The translations under genes were made by a program, and so were the position numbers. From assembly GCA_014529385.2 (NCBI GenBank), contig CM043945.1, positions 147,642,741 to 147,702,740 on the forward strand: a stretch of 60,000 bases of DNA, in the 5' to 3' direction. The stretch comes from Adiantum capillus-veneris. Lineage: Eukaryota; Streptophyta; Polypodiopsida; Polypodiales; Pteridaceae. Under the pieces are notes generated by a model, which was given only the letters and a program-made list of their open reading frames with translations, did not search any database and was not told the origin of the DNA. This document shows positions 36,501 through 43,419 of this stretch, in pieces (the stretch's first letter is position 1; each line of letters starts with the position of its first letter).

Positions 36501-39500
36501 TATGGAATGTCTGGTCTATAGCCTAATGAAGCAATCATGAAGACCTGATATGTAGGTAAGCCCTCAAAAAAGGGGTGTGACCCAGGAAATTGCAAAAGCC
36601 ATGCAATTGCACCCCACGCCACAAACCCATCATGAATGCCCAATCTAATCAACAAACAATAAATTTCCCTCCACACTGGCTGAGCACGTGGGCACCCAGA
36701 AATAATGCCTCAAGGACTCAGGCTACAAAGTACATCTCTGTCACGTCAGATCATAACCAGTAATCGCCGCCCAAGTACCAACACGCAATCGTGCATGTGC
36801 AATCATCCACATGAAATAACTTATCGTGCAACTAATCTTAAGGGTCCAAATACATTACCAAAACTGTCTCCGAAAAGCAGGGGAAATGCGTTGATTTTGT
36901 TATGAAGAACACGCTGACTATATGTGTTTATTCCTAACTGAACTTAAATAAAAATTGAACTAAGAACGAAACTAGAAGACAAGAGACTCAGAGACTGAAT
37001 GTGTGTTGATTCCCTTGAAATGTGTTACAAGGGCGTTCTTATATAGAAACGGAAGAGACACGATAAAAAGACATGACTCTAGGCCAATAGTCGTGACTCT
37101 AGGCCAATAGTCGTGTTCTTTATCTATAGAGTCGTGACCCTTCAGCCTAAAGGTGCAGCCATTCGTTGAAGAGGCATGGCTATTCGCCGAACAGGTGTGA
37201 CTCTTGGGCGAAGAGACGCATCCTTAGGAGAATCGGGGGTCTCGGATCTGGTGTATCTTCATATCTGCAAAAGAATCAAGTGAAGAAGGTTATACAAAGA
37301 CGAAGAATACGTCACAATCGTGACATTCCCTCCCATTTAAAATGAGAGCATGTGTCAAAAATGACTTTTGATGTTTATAGAACTCTAGAAAAGCATTGAA
37401 TCTCCGAAAATCTTCAGTCTTTGAGTAATCTGGAACCTTTGTCTTAAACCTTTGTTTCTTGCGAAACCTTTTTTCTTTGATTGCTAAATCCCATGTCATT
37501 GCATCATTCAAAGACTTTTTAGAAGAATCTGGCTTAACCAGGTTGACTCTCTCAAAGAAAGCCCCTGTCACTTTGTCACCCACCTAGGTCCACTGAGATG
37601 CCTGTCGATGGAAAGCAAACGCATGGCGCCTCTCCTCTGTGATGGCAAGCTCTTGGCGAGCCTACTGCAACTGCTCCTCCAACCAAGGACTGTTAGGATG
37701 CTGCTCTTGCATCCTCTGCAAGGAAGCAACGCCCCGTCGGAGACGCCGTTCCTCCTCTCTCGCTGCAGTTAGGCAGGCCATAGACTACTGAAGAAAAAGT
37801 CGACTAAGCTGAGCAAGTCCAGAGGCCACTCTGTGAGCAGGAGAGTCCTGCATGTCTAAGGCCTCTATCCAAAGAGCCACCAATCGCTCTCTGAGCGCAG
37901 AGTCCATCAAAACCCTCTCAAGGATATGTAGCATCGCGCTCCCCCTCCTCTGTCTATCTGTCACTGTGAGGATCACTGGTGCATGGTCCGAAAAGGAAGT
38001 CCCAGCCAAAATGCCAATTGTCCCACCAAAGTCACAGAAGTGGTCACTAGTGTAGAAGCGATCTATCCGAGATAGATTCACTCCTCCCAATTTGCGGTCC
38101 GAAGAGAGAAGGCCATCGGATAGATTCACTCCTCCCAATTTGCGGTCCGCGAACGAGAGAAGGCCAGGCTGTCTGGGGGCCTCACAAAGCTAGAATGCTG
38201 CCACACATCTGAAACCCGCAAAGTCATACATAACCTCTCCCAAGCTGCCAACTCAACTCCCTGCACAGTAGTATGGCTACCTCCAATCCTGTCAGAGGGG
38301 TCCTCCAACATGTTGAAGTCACCCCCAATGCACCATTGCTCTGCATGCGGCAGAGACCAAACGTGCACTCACCACATTGGGCGAGGTTCAGGAAGCCCAT
38401 GAGGCAACCCTGAACCTGCATAGTGATCCACTGATCCTTGCCTGGCACAATAACCCCTCTGCCCCACTTTTAAAACTTTTGGCCATATTAACCAGAAAAT
38501 CATTTGAACAATCATTAAGGATAAGAAATATGCCTTGTGACCAATGCACGTAAGTGGCATGCAACTCACACGTATGGTAACAATCAACCTGTATAGACAA
38601 CTTTGTTATGGTAGGCCCTTTGGAAAAAAATTCTATGGTCTTTATTATCGCTCTATCAAGGCTCATAGAGCAGTTTGGGATTGAATGTAATACTTATAAC
38701 AAAATGAACTATTGTAATCATCTTGAGAAGGATGGTCGAACTCAATGAGTCAATCAAACCTTAGAAAATGAAAGGAAAACGAATTTCAGAACATTCTTGG
38801 TGAAACATCATGTTGAACAAAGTGGGACTGCTGATTTTATGAGTGTACTGTTTTGCAACAGCACATGCCGTGTCATGACCGCTTCCTTCAGGTGTTTAAG
38901 ATTGCACATCTAGCTTGGAGAATGGTCAGCACAAACTTCCAGTGAGTGACACCTCATAATGGCTTGGGATCCCCTTGATTGAGGACTTGGCCCGCCCCTG
39001 TTTTAGAATCCTGACTTACGTAGTCTTAGGCACAAAACAACAAGAGGATGCCCATATTAGGCATTATTAACTTTTCCAACCTTGCTAGACAGAAAAGCAC
39101 GAGTACAGAGATATTTGACCTTTCAGCCAGTATTACTGGTCAGTGTATTTGGTGTGCAAGATGCTAATTAGTGTTTAGATAGGAAGCTTAAAGCTGCCAG
39201 GACATTCTGGGTGGTTCTGTTCCTATCCCTTAAAGAGCGAGCAATGGTCAGCCTCATGGGGCAGTAGCCCAAATCAATATTTCCACCACAACTGTCGAGA
39301 TATTCTGTGTCCTATAGAAACTCTTTCCATTTTTTCCTCCTTTTCAGAGCGAAGCCTGCTTCTACAGGGTATACTAGGGCTATACCTTGTTATCAGCAGA
39401 GCCCCTTCGGGAATTGAAGTAACACCTTCAACCAGAACTCAAAAGCCCTTAGCCAACCACAAATAACCAAATAGATCTGGCTCCCGAAGTGCCACAAACC

Positions 39501-40987
39501 AATAAATCAGATATCCCATTGCCGAGTCAACCCTTCCACCAGCAAGGAACGCACCAAATAGCTTCAATTCTTTTTGGCTACACGGACAAGTCCTTGCTTA
39601 TTGAGTATAGAACAAGAAAGCATAGACAGCAGAAGCCCTTGAGAACAAGGCTCAAGAACCCCATTCCGCATTGCATTAATTCTTCCCATGCATGATAGGG
39701 CTTAGTTACCTTCAGAGAAAGGCCTTCCTATCATGAGATTTGTTTTCATGCATCTAGTTCTTTCTCATTGTCTTCCAAAGCATTGACTTTATTCAACTCT
39801 GTACCATGATCACAGCAATCCAGAAATTCCACAGAATCTTTCAATACTTGAAAGTTGAAACACGAAAACCGGGGTGAGACCGATTAGCAATACGTAATAA
39901 ATGAGGGCCCAATCTTTTCACCTTAAAACACAAGCCTTACCTGAAGACCACGTTTCTTGTCTATGCAGTAACAAAGGAGTTAAGGGTTTCAGCTGATCAA
40001 CACATACCTTGCAATCAAGTCTGTGACAGCTGAAGGTGAGACTCCTTCACCAAGTCCTACCTGCAAAAGTCATTGAAAGAAGTCCTTAGGTTTCCACTTA
40101 TTAGGGCTAACATACAAGCATGTCAACAGATTGCAAGGCCACTTACAATGAGCCTTGAGAAGATAAGAGATGGGATAAAAGATGCCGCTAATGGTACTGC
40201 TGCTGTAGCCACTGACCAAACAAATACACCTGCTGCTAATACTGCCCTGTATTTTCAAAAATAGAAAAAACATTATGCCTTGCGCTAAAGTTGTCTCACA
40301 CAATATGAGCATGCCATGCTAATTATCAAGTAAGGAGATCATTCAAAATTGCTGGAGCTCAGGGTGTGAGTGCCTAAAAGAACAAATGTGGTGCTCATGG
40401 CAAGTGTACAAAAGACATGTAGAAATGGTTTCAATGAGGAGATCATTTGACATCAGCTTGAGCCCAGAGGTGTGAGTGCCTAAGAGAACAAATGTGGTGC
40501 TTGTGTCGACAGAAAGCGTTAATAAAGGCCTGTGGAAATGATAAAACCAACTACCCTGCTGCATGTCATATTCTGCGCATACATATTTGCCAATAGAGTG
40601 AAATGCACTGAAACGATGTATATGATCTGTCTGGTTGACTTTGGCCTCCAATGGATGGTAAGTAGAGTCTTTATTCCACTTCTAAAAGTGCTCTATTTTA
40701 TGCTTGCAAACTTTATGGCCAATTCTTGCGGAGAAAAGAAATTCAAATGTAGCATTGCAATTGATCCTCTAGCTGATTGTGCACTCGAGACCTCATTACA
40801 AGAAAAGCTTGTCGCAGTAGGAAAAGTTGTAGGCCACTTACTCCCCTGTGAACCATCTTGCAAGCCATCCTCCAGGAATCTGGCTTAGAGTGTAGCCCCA
40901 GAAAAACGAAGATTGTACAAGCCCTGCTGTTGATGCAGTCCAATGTAGCTGATTTGACATTGGTATGATAGCCACGCTGAGATTGAC
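12578..40987 (-). CDS. PHT4-type plastid anion/phosphate transporter gene, central exons
   Basis: Seven minus-strand exons, in transcription order 40987-40842, 40246-40147, 40060-40008, 35158-35084, 34972-34892, 13046-12988 and 12693-12578, encode about 209 contiguous residues of a major-facilitator transporter. Every intron starts GT and ends AG, and each exon's phase matches the next with no stop. Diagnostic stretches are VNLSVAIIPMS (helix 1-2), GLVQSSFFWGY (helix 2), GEGVSPSA (helix 4), ERSRAVAFVF (the conserved loop before helix 5) and GWESVFYMFG (helix 6). PHT4 proteins move inorganic phosphate or organic anions across plastid or Golgi membranes. The LSQIPGGWLA form points to the plastid group. 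The first exon (transit peptide, NMDR end) and the last six helices are not found, so function is undecided. Introns are 595, 86, 4849, 111, 21845 and 294 bp. The two long ones are filled by transposons, mostly in the opposite orientation in the longest. Confidence 0.87.
12988..13046 (-). CDS. Transporter exon: end of helix 6
   Basis: 59 bp, acceptor GATTACAG, donor GTAATC. It completes the split Trp codon and reads WCIGFKLSSEW, matching the expected W-x-L-G-F-K end of helix 6. The phase agrees with the exon 21.8 kb upstream, which is the main support. The residues after it are a poorly conserved linker. Confidence 0.75.
13326..14459 (+). pseudogene. LINE B ORF1 C-terminal part
   Basis: A proline-rich segment (13600-13760: repeated PPP, PTSPP patterns) precedes the same unrecognised C-terminal region seen in LINE A and F: LTSFDIRRQWDFFAYDFTRF (13887-13946), then CYVYIHEDSWTEEVAL (14280-14327). 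The knuckle region is missing because this copy lacks the 5' part. Frames shift at least twice. Confidence 0.7.
15242..17245 (-). mobile_element. Solo LTR of about 2.0 kb in LINE B ORF2
   Basis: The ends are TGTCG...CGACA, a perfect 5-bp inverted repeat. ACGT flanks both sides (15238-15241, 17246-17249), and removing the insert rejoins the LINE at GGATACGTAGAACTCC, matching LINE A GGACACGCAGGACTCC. A TATA-like box read on the minus strand (CCTATAAAAG at about 16415-16424) suggests this orientation. No protein domain was recognised. Two weakly similar minus-strand reading frames (15655-15443 and 15870-15652) form an old internal duplication. Confidence 0.65.
18467..19099 (-). mobile_element. 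LTR-like insert (633 bp) splitting the LINE B catalytic motif
   Basis: GTTTG flanks it on both sides (18462-18466 and 19100-19104). Read on the minus strand it contains GAAATACCGAAAGGGGTGCC followed by TTTGGGGCC, the block near the end of the gypsy LTRs at 3360, 20240 and 26160, so it is probably a related solo LTR. The ends are TGCTGACG and CGTGGTG, so the usual CA terminus is not conserved and the exact edge may be off by a few bases. It carries a long GA repeat. Confidence 0.6.
18535..18585 (+). repeat. (GA)n microsatellite
   Basis: About 25 uninterrupted GA units inside the LTR-like insert. This is the second long GA tract in the window, again in a gypsy-type LTR. Confidence 0.95.
19901..20392 (+). 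repeat. 5' LTR of the chromovirus
   Basis: 492 bp. It starts TGTCACAAAGTGATGACGTGG and ends CTGTTACA. It contains TTGTAACCATTAAATTAGTGG, the likely promoter area, about 130 bp before the TTGATGATTGATTAATACAA block. The same LTR type occurs in part at 3068-3500. Confidence 0.93.
20394..20405 (+). promoter_or_regulatory. Primer binding site (initiator-Met tRNA)
   Basis: TGGTATCAGAGC one base after the 5' LTR, complementary to the 3' end of plant initiator methionine tRNA. It primes minus-strand DNA synthesis. Confidence 0.93.
20464..22010 (+). pseudogene. Chromovirus gag (capsid and zinc knuckle), frameshifted
   Basis: ATG at 20464 opens MASSNDQSTPS. The body then moves to another frame (ERRRLIGDATKMMFNFAKDP). 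A Ser/Asp-rich acidic stretch and basic runs (about 20950-21170) come before the capsid. The capsid follows near 21300-21800 (FAGGRYSEHSKIRRAA, then KGNPRNWW, FKKLFISSWLTQEYERDVR, IERFTLGLP). A G-rich patch of about 60 bp (21420-21481) replaces the short segment that should join NKSAP to FKKLF. The knuckle near 21940-21985 reads C-F-G-Y-G-E-H-G-H-I-S-A-K-C, with Tyr where the second Cys belongs. Gag forms the particle and packages RNA. This one cannot be translated whole. Confidence 0.85.
21438..21480 (+). repeat. G-run patch inside gag
   Basis: Tandem GGGGGAC-type units give six or more runs of three to five G within 43 bp. It breaks the capsid frame and fits the pattern for a G-quadruplex on the plus strand. 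It is absent from the normal gag sequence expected here. Confidence 0.8.
22100..25227 (+). pseudogene. Chromovirus pol (protease, RT, RNase H, integrase, chromodomain), broken
   Basis: Protease traces end near 22420 (NYAVVDYRAEKATLI). RT runs from IDLIPGSTPPNRPPY (about 22597) through RMCIDYSTLNEIT and VMPFGLTNAPPTFNRMMDR to FFDDIIVFS (about 23080-23106), the Y/F-x-DD active site. RNase H follows (VYCDACGRSLGAVLMQE, KELLAVIHALTQWRHYL, FTDHQSLRYF). The integrase has its zinc part (GHHSIATTMKGVERYFFWP, then CLVCQ) and the first catalytic Asp (AMDFIFDLPRT). It then jumps near 24320-24335 to TIVSDRGPRFMS (second Asp), about 45 residues short, before QTDGQSE (Glu). The GPF motif (YYGPFQITGKINDVS, about 24880) and a chromodomain (ILAHNDTKKGKVRRRFLV, then FDAKWMEEEDLADTP) close it at 25227. 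Stops interrupt several joins, so integration could not work. Confidence 0.9.
25791..25802 (+). promoter_or_regulatory. Polypurine tract of the chromovirus
   Basis: AAGAGGGGGGTA immediately before the 3' LTR. It is the usual plus-strand primer position. Confidence 0.85.
25803..26315 (+). repeat. 3' LTR of the chromovirus
   Basis: 513 bp, same ends as the 5' LTR. It differs by a T expansion near 25901-25919 and scattered substitutions. CATGA follows as the target duplication. Confidence 0.93.
27662..27670 (+). promoter_or_regulatory. LTR TATA box
   Basis: ATATATAAG, conserved at the same place in the 3' LTR (32162-32170) and, inverted, in the LTRs of the minus copy (44282-44290, 48914-48922). 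It probably starts the element transcript about 30 bp downstream, placing the GCGTTTT array inside R or U5. Confidence 0.6.
27781..27990 (+). repeat. Array of GCGTTTT(T)CAG-like motifs in the 5' LTR
   Basis: About eight imperfect copies of AGCGTTTTTCAGCC spaced 15-35 bp apart, just downstream of the TATA box. The matching arrays are at 32282-32470 (fewer copies), 43838-44195 and 48501-48830 (reverse complement, AAAAACGCT). Copy number differs between the two LTRs of one element. Confidence 0.8.
28408..28419 (+). promoter_or_regulatory. Primer binding site (initiator-Met tRNA)
   Basis: TGGTATCAGAGC, one base after the 5' LTR end, matching the initiator tRNA complement perfectly. Confidence 0.92.
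28740..28835 (+). repeat. CAAGAACC-type short repeats in the untranslated leader
   Basis: Repeated CAAGAACC, CAAGACCCAC and AGAACCCAAG units just before the gag start. The minus copy has the same kind of repeats in its leader (47640-47740). A role in packaging or dimerisation is possible but unproven. Confidence 0.7.
28860..31826 (+). pseudogene. Gag-protease-X-chromodomain polyprotein, plus copy (frameshifted)
   Basis: It starts MVITRSGMDTSHGSG at 28860. A charged, coiled-coil-like stretch follows (about 29060-29230). The capsid has YDGKMDVTVIRSWLHQFNAY and FSWADFQDKLKARFMPPQYL (29570-29627). A Gln/Asn/Ser/Lys-rich linker leads to a knuckle with Ser in place of the last Cys (CFHCHIKRHIKRKS, near 30115). 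The retropepsin-like domain has ILFDPGSMHDVIS (about 30319-30357) and MILGIRWFGEHNPLID, where a TAG replaces a Trp codon at 30581-30583. Then come a His/Asp-rich stretch (about 30735-30900), the unrecognised segment (LFECFIRDRFLYL, IPFPRHDILYVEHD, SMSLPWHDT, LCWKWFQEFSA) and a chromodomain tail ending FSTSTSL-stop at 31826. At least three frameshifts and several stops. No RT or integrase residues. Confidence 0.85.
30999..31017 (+). repeat. Poly(C) run of 19
   Basis: Homopolymer inside the coding region, absent from the minus copy, so a slippage expansion that also shifts the frame. Its length may be unreliable in the assembly. Confidence 0.9.
31825..31837 (+). promoter_or_regulatory. Polypurine tract
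   Basis: GAAAAGGATGGGA immediately before the 3' LTR, overlapping the stop codon of the polyprotein. The minus copy has GAAAAGGAGGGGA at the same place. Confidence 0.8.
31838..32871 (+). repeat. 3' LTR of the plus-strand non-autonomous element
   Basis: 1034 bp, starting TCTCACGTGACACATCC (TG changed to TC) and ending GAACCTTACA. It is 31 bp shorter than the 5' LTR, mainly from loss of units in the GCGTTTT array. Confidence 0.9.
33190..34260 (+). pseudogene. LINE B ORF2 C-terminal domain with RT zinc-binding motif (356 codons open)
   Basis: This is the longest uninterrupted frame of the LINE family here. The middle carries the plant RT zinc-binding pattern: RRVTLFQWLVAHRY, then CATCGHP, then YCLWDCPMAQQVW, supplying Cys-x2-Cys and later Cys/His ligands. 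After it comes a region (ELTPQEWCSEREVCQELVCG, ACCIRIFEACPAPPAEIV) that is duplicated in LINE F. It ends at TGA 34258-34260, 135 bp before the poly(A). Being open suggests this part accumulated few mutations. It has no start of its own. Confidence 0.75.
34412..34891 (-). other. Original transporter intron sequence downstream of LINE B
   Basis: AT-rich, no coding signal and no repeat. Together with 13047-13212 it makes up the roughly 0.65-kb intron that existed before LINE B inserted. Confidence 0.7.
34892..34972 (-). CDS. Transporter exon: helix 5-6, GWESVFY motif
   Basis: 81 bp, acceptor TTTCAG, donor GTATGC. It encodes LVIAPPIIEHFGWESVFYMF and ends with two bases of a Trp codon. It is the last exon before the 21.8-kb transposon-filled intron. 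Confidence 0.9.
35084..35158 (-). CDS. Transporter exon: ERSRAVAFVF loop and helix 5
   Basis: 75 bp, acceptor TTGCAG, donor GTAAAG. It completes the split Arg codon, then reads NVPATERSRAVAFVFNGLNV and ends in phase 2. It lies 4.8 kb from the previous exon because a LINE fragment and an LTR element tail sit in the intron. Confidence 0.9.
35159..36897 (-). other. Transporter intron, no further feature seen
   Basis: AT-rich sequence between an exon and an LTR element tail. Open stretches on either strand show no recognisable domain. Confidence 0.6.
36898..37548 (-). mobile_element. 3' end of an LTR retrotransposon in the transporter intron
   Basis: Read on the minus strand, about 220 bp of internal sequence (FRRFNAFLEFYKHQKSF near 37400) leads to a purine tract (TTTTAAATGGGAGGGAA, 37326-37342) and an LTR of 428 bp (36898-37325) running TGTCACGATTGTGACG to TTCATAACA with a TATA box (CTATATAAG, 37038-37046). 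Only this end is present, and it is joined directly to a LINE fragment at 37549. The superfamily cannot be decided. A 22-bp unit (GACTCTAGGCCAATAGTCGT) is repeated near 37076-37113. Confidence 0.65.
37549..38456 (-). mobile_element. LINE fragment E (ORF2 middle)
   Basis: Colinear with LINE F positions about 52540-53420: endonuclease part (IGGDFNMLEDPSDRIGGSHT near 38300, VNLSRIDRFYTSDHFCDFGG near 38040) and the linker before RT. Both ends are truncated, with no 3' UTR or poly(A), so it is a rearranged piece. The 3' side is fused to the LTR element tail, giving a chimeric open frame (37583-37290). Confidence 0.8.
38071..38166 (-). repeat. 48-bp tandem duplication in LINE fragment E
   Basis: GATAGATTCACTCCTCCCAA followed by TTTGCGGTCCG occurs at 38071 and again at 38119, with AGAGAAGGCC after each. 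Other LINE copies have it once. Confidence 0.9.
38457..40007 (-). other. Transporter intron, nothing recognised
   Basis: About 1.55 kb between LINE fragment E and an exon. Open stretches on either strand (for example 39489-39695) have no recognisable domain and no matching splice context. Confidence 0.6.
40008..40060 (-). CDS. Transporter exon: GEGVSPSA motif of helix 4
   Basis: 53 bp, acceptor TTGCAG, donor GTATGT. It encodes VGLGEGVSPSAVTDLIA plus two bases of the next codon (Arg). The GEG motif is a hallmark of the SLC17/PHT4 group. Confidence 0.9.
40147..40246 (-). CDS. Transporter exon: helix 3-4
   Basis: 100 bp, acceptor TACAG, donor GTAAGT. It continues the frame as EAVLAAGVFVWSVATA and ends at FSRLI in phase 0. 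The W-S-x-A-T pattern is typical of helix 3 in this family. Confidence 0.9.
40842..40987 (-). CDS. Transporter exon: helices 1-3 region
   Basis: 146 bp with acceptor GTGCAG and donor GTAAGT. It starts in phase 0 with VNLSVAI, the residues that follow NMDR in PHT4 proteins, and encodes QSSFFWGYTLSQIPGGWLAR. It ends with two bases (GA) of a split Glu codon completed by the next exon. Confidence 0.9.
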
Positions 40988-41683
40988 CTGCACAATCGTC
41001 AACATGTTCTTCCAAAACTTATCCACTGATACTAAAAATCAACCACACCAAAGTCAAATCATAGCTTTTCAGGCCCATGAGAAAGGGTCAGCTTCAGGAA
41101 ACCATGAACAAGCAGGACTATGAGAAAGGACCATCTTCAGAAACATGAACAAGGAGGACTATAAGAAAGGACCAGTTTCAGAAACATGAACAGGTAGAAG
41201 CCAAATGTTAGTTTGTCTCTCAAAAATGACAAGGCCATCCTCTATGCATAGGCGGCGTGCAGACATGACGATACACAGTATCATCGCTCCAGACCAGGTT
41301 AGACCTCCCCGGCTTTTCACCATGCAGGAGATTGATGCTATGCTGCAATGGCCTATGCGAGAGTTCATGGGATGACTCATTATTTTTGCCCCCCGAGCCC
41401 CTATTAGGGTGTCCTCCTCGTTGCCATACCCCTCCTCCTAAAATTGGTGCATGAGTTTGTATCCTACTTGCCTACCAGCTTCATTACCTTTCGTGCTAGG
41501 ATTGTTTGAGGATCTAGGATGTTTCCTTTTATGCTTTATCTCGGATGATTGTATCACATCTGATACGCTTGTAACTTTTGGTCTCATAGGCCACTTTGGC
41601 CTTTTGAAGACATGAATATAACATAACATGGCTGAGCACTATTAAGCATACATTTCCAAGATGCACTATTTGGCCCAAGGGAA
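40988..41683 (-). other. Transporter upstream intron, first exon not found
   Basis: The preceding exon should end in NMDR. No such codons with a donor occur here. An open stretch at 41380-41159 does not match the family. A near-repeat (CAGGACTATGAGAAAGGACCA / GGAGGACTATAAGAAAGGACCA) lies at about 41113-41175. Confidence 0.5.
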
Positions 41684-42056
41684 TGTTACATCCCCGGACG
41701 TCAGGTTGGGCGCTTAAGCTATGTCTGGCCAAGTGTGAACATGGCCCTATGGTTAGGGCCGTTAACGAATCCTATAAATAGGACCCTAGGCTCATTTGTG
41801 AACCATCTTGTGTGATCACGACACTTGGAATCTACGCCTTCAAAAGCTCTACCCGCACACACAAATCGGTATGGGCTTGGTGGTATGGGACGCTAGCCCT
41901 TGTGGTACAGGCTAGCCCCTTGACTGCATGCTCCCGGGCTTGCGGGTGAGCCTATATTGGCTCTATGGCTGGGGGTGAGCCTGATGTCCGCTCTCCACGC
42001 TCGTTTATGCAAGAGTATGGCTTGTGTCACGTCATGTGTGCAGGATGGATCTAACA
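41684..42056 (+). mobile_element. LTR (373 bp) with adjoining leader
   Basis: TGTTACATCC to GGATCTAACA with a TATA box (CTATAAATA, 41772-41780). It is followed by TGACATCCGAGCC, a diverged initiator-Met primer site, and an ATG (42091) opening a few codons. Internal coding sequence is lost shortly after. The superfamily is uncertain. Confidence 0.6.
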
Positions 42057-42334
42057 TGACATCCGAGCCTCTTCTTGCTCAGGCATTCGACATGGCAACA
42101 TGCAAAAAACCATTAGAGCTCATGAGGCCGTGATGGCCTAGCGTGACAAACTCTCTACCCTCTTGCATAGGGTGATATGGGACGCTAGGAGAGTAAGGGG
42201 GACACATGCAAGCCAGTGGTGAGAATCTGTGGTAAGTCTTTTTTTCCTTTTCATAATTTGCACATGGATTCTCATGTGTGGAGGTTGATGCTAGCAATCG
42301 TCACATGGAAGCTTGGTCTATCAACTGTTTGCAT

Positions 42335-42957
42335 GGATCCTTTCTTTATCTATTGCTCTATTCCCCTCTCCATAAATGCTGAGAGCCAGTCTTTGGATGA
42401 GATTACTTAGAGAGTGAAGCTTCGGCTAAGCAAGGCTCAAGAATCTTATTCTCGTCACGCTAACAAGCATCGTCAGGATATTACTATCAAGGAAGGGGAT
42501 TGGGTCTATCTTAGGATCATAAAGCAACATCTCAAGCAAGTCGGAAAGAAGTGTCCACAGTTGTCTTTTCGTATATATGATCCATTTCCAGTCATTAAAA
42601 AGATAAATGAGGTTTCTATGAAATTACAATTGCCTAACTCATGATCAATGTACAACGTTTTCCATGTTTCTTGGTTGAAGTTGTTTCAGGGAGACCCACC
42701 AAAAGACATTTCCGAAGAAGAAGGACCCGAGATCATTGATGAAGCAGAAGTCATGGAACTGGAGTAGATTTTGCTGCATCGGTTTCTCCATGGTTCAAAG
42801 AAACAAGCACGACAATACCTTTTGAAGTTCAAAGATCGAGGAACCCACGAGGCAGTGTGGGTTGATGAAGCATATTTTTACAGATTACCCTGAGTTGTTG
42901 GCAGACTACAAAGAAGCCATGCAGCTCGGTACCAGTACCTCACCTTGAACAGAGGGG
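42335..42957 (+). pseudogene. Chromovirus C-terminal fragment: integrase tail and chromodomain
   Basis: It reads RLSKAQESYSRHANKHRQD and KEGDWVYLRI, the integrase C-terminal region, then a GPF-type motif with a change (YDPFPVIKKINEVSMKLQLP), VFHVSWLKLF, an acidic linker, and a chromodomain (SKKQARQYLLKFKDRGTHEA, VWVDEAYF, PELLADYKEA) ending LGTSTSP-stop. A purine tract AGAGGGG (42951-42957) follows at once. Stops interrupt it twice. The end (…GTSTS plus tract plus LTR start TTCACGTGCACATC) closely parallels the gag-protease-chromodomain elements, so this is a candidate remnant of a related, fully coding element. Confidence 0.75.
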
Positions 42958-43244
42958 TTCACGTGCACATCTAACCCTATGAGCATGTGGACAAGCTATA
43001 CCTACTTATAAGGTTTAGGTAGCCTAGGAAGTGTTTTGGCACCCTTGTGAGCCTGTACGCAGGCCGTGCATGTCCAGGTACTTACAGTAGCTGCATACCC
43101 TCTGATTGCACAACCATCAATACCCAGCATGAGCATTTTCCACCGCATAAACCCTTTTTTTTATCCCAAAGTGCATATGAACCACATCTTGCATTTATTT
43201 ATTAATAAGTGACTTTTACCAGATCGTGGGGCTGTAGAGCACAG
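42958..43244 (+). mobile_element. Truncated 3' LTR of the fragment above
   Basis: It starts TTCACGTGCACATCTAACCC and keeps the order of blocks of the non-autonomous LTRs (GTGGACAAGCTATA, AGGAAGTG-like, TTATTAATAAGTGACTTTT). It stops at 43244, where the poly(T) of LINE F begins. LINE F therefore inserted into it, or the two were joined by rearrangement. Confidence 0.65.
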
Positions 43245-43419
43245 TTTTTTTTCGAGAAAAAGATCCTTCTATTAGTTACCCATAGGGCTACAACCTCCTC
43301 TACAAGAGAGGACTACAACAATCATGATGGGGAGACTCTCCCAATGAAAAAACAACATATGTACAATGAGGCTAGATTAGGGGATGGGAGGAGGGAAGAG
43401 CCACACATGTGGACAGTAG

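Noticed and set aside
41159-41380. Minus-strand frame upstream of the first placed transporter exon
   Set aside because: Does not end in NMDR and has no donor in the required phase; not the first exon.
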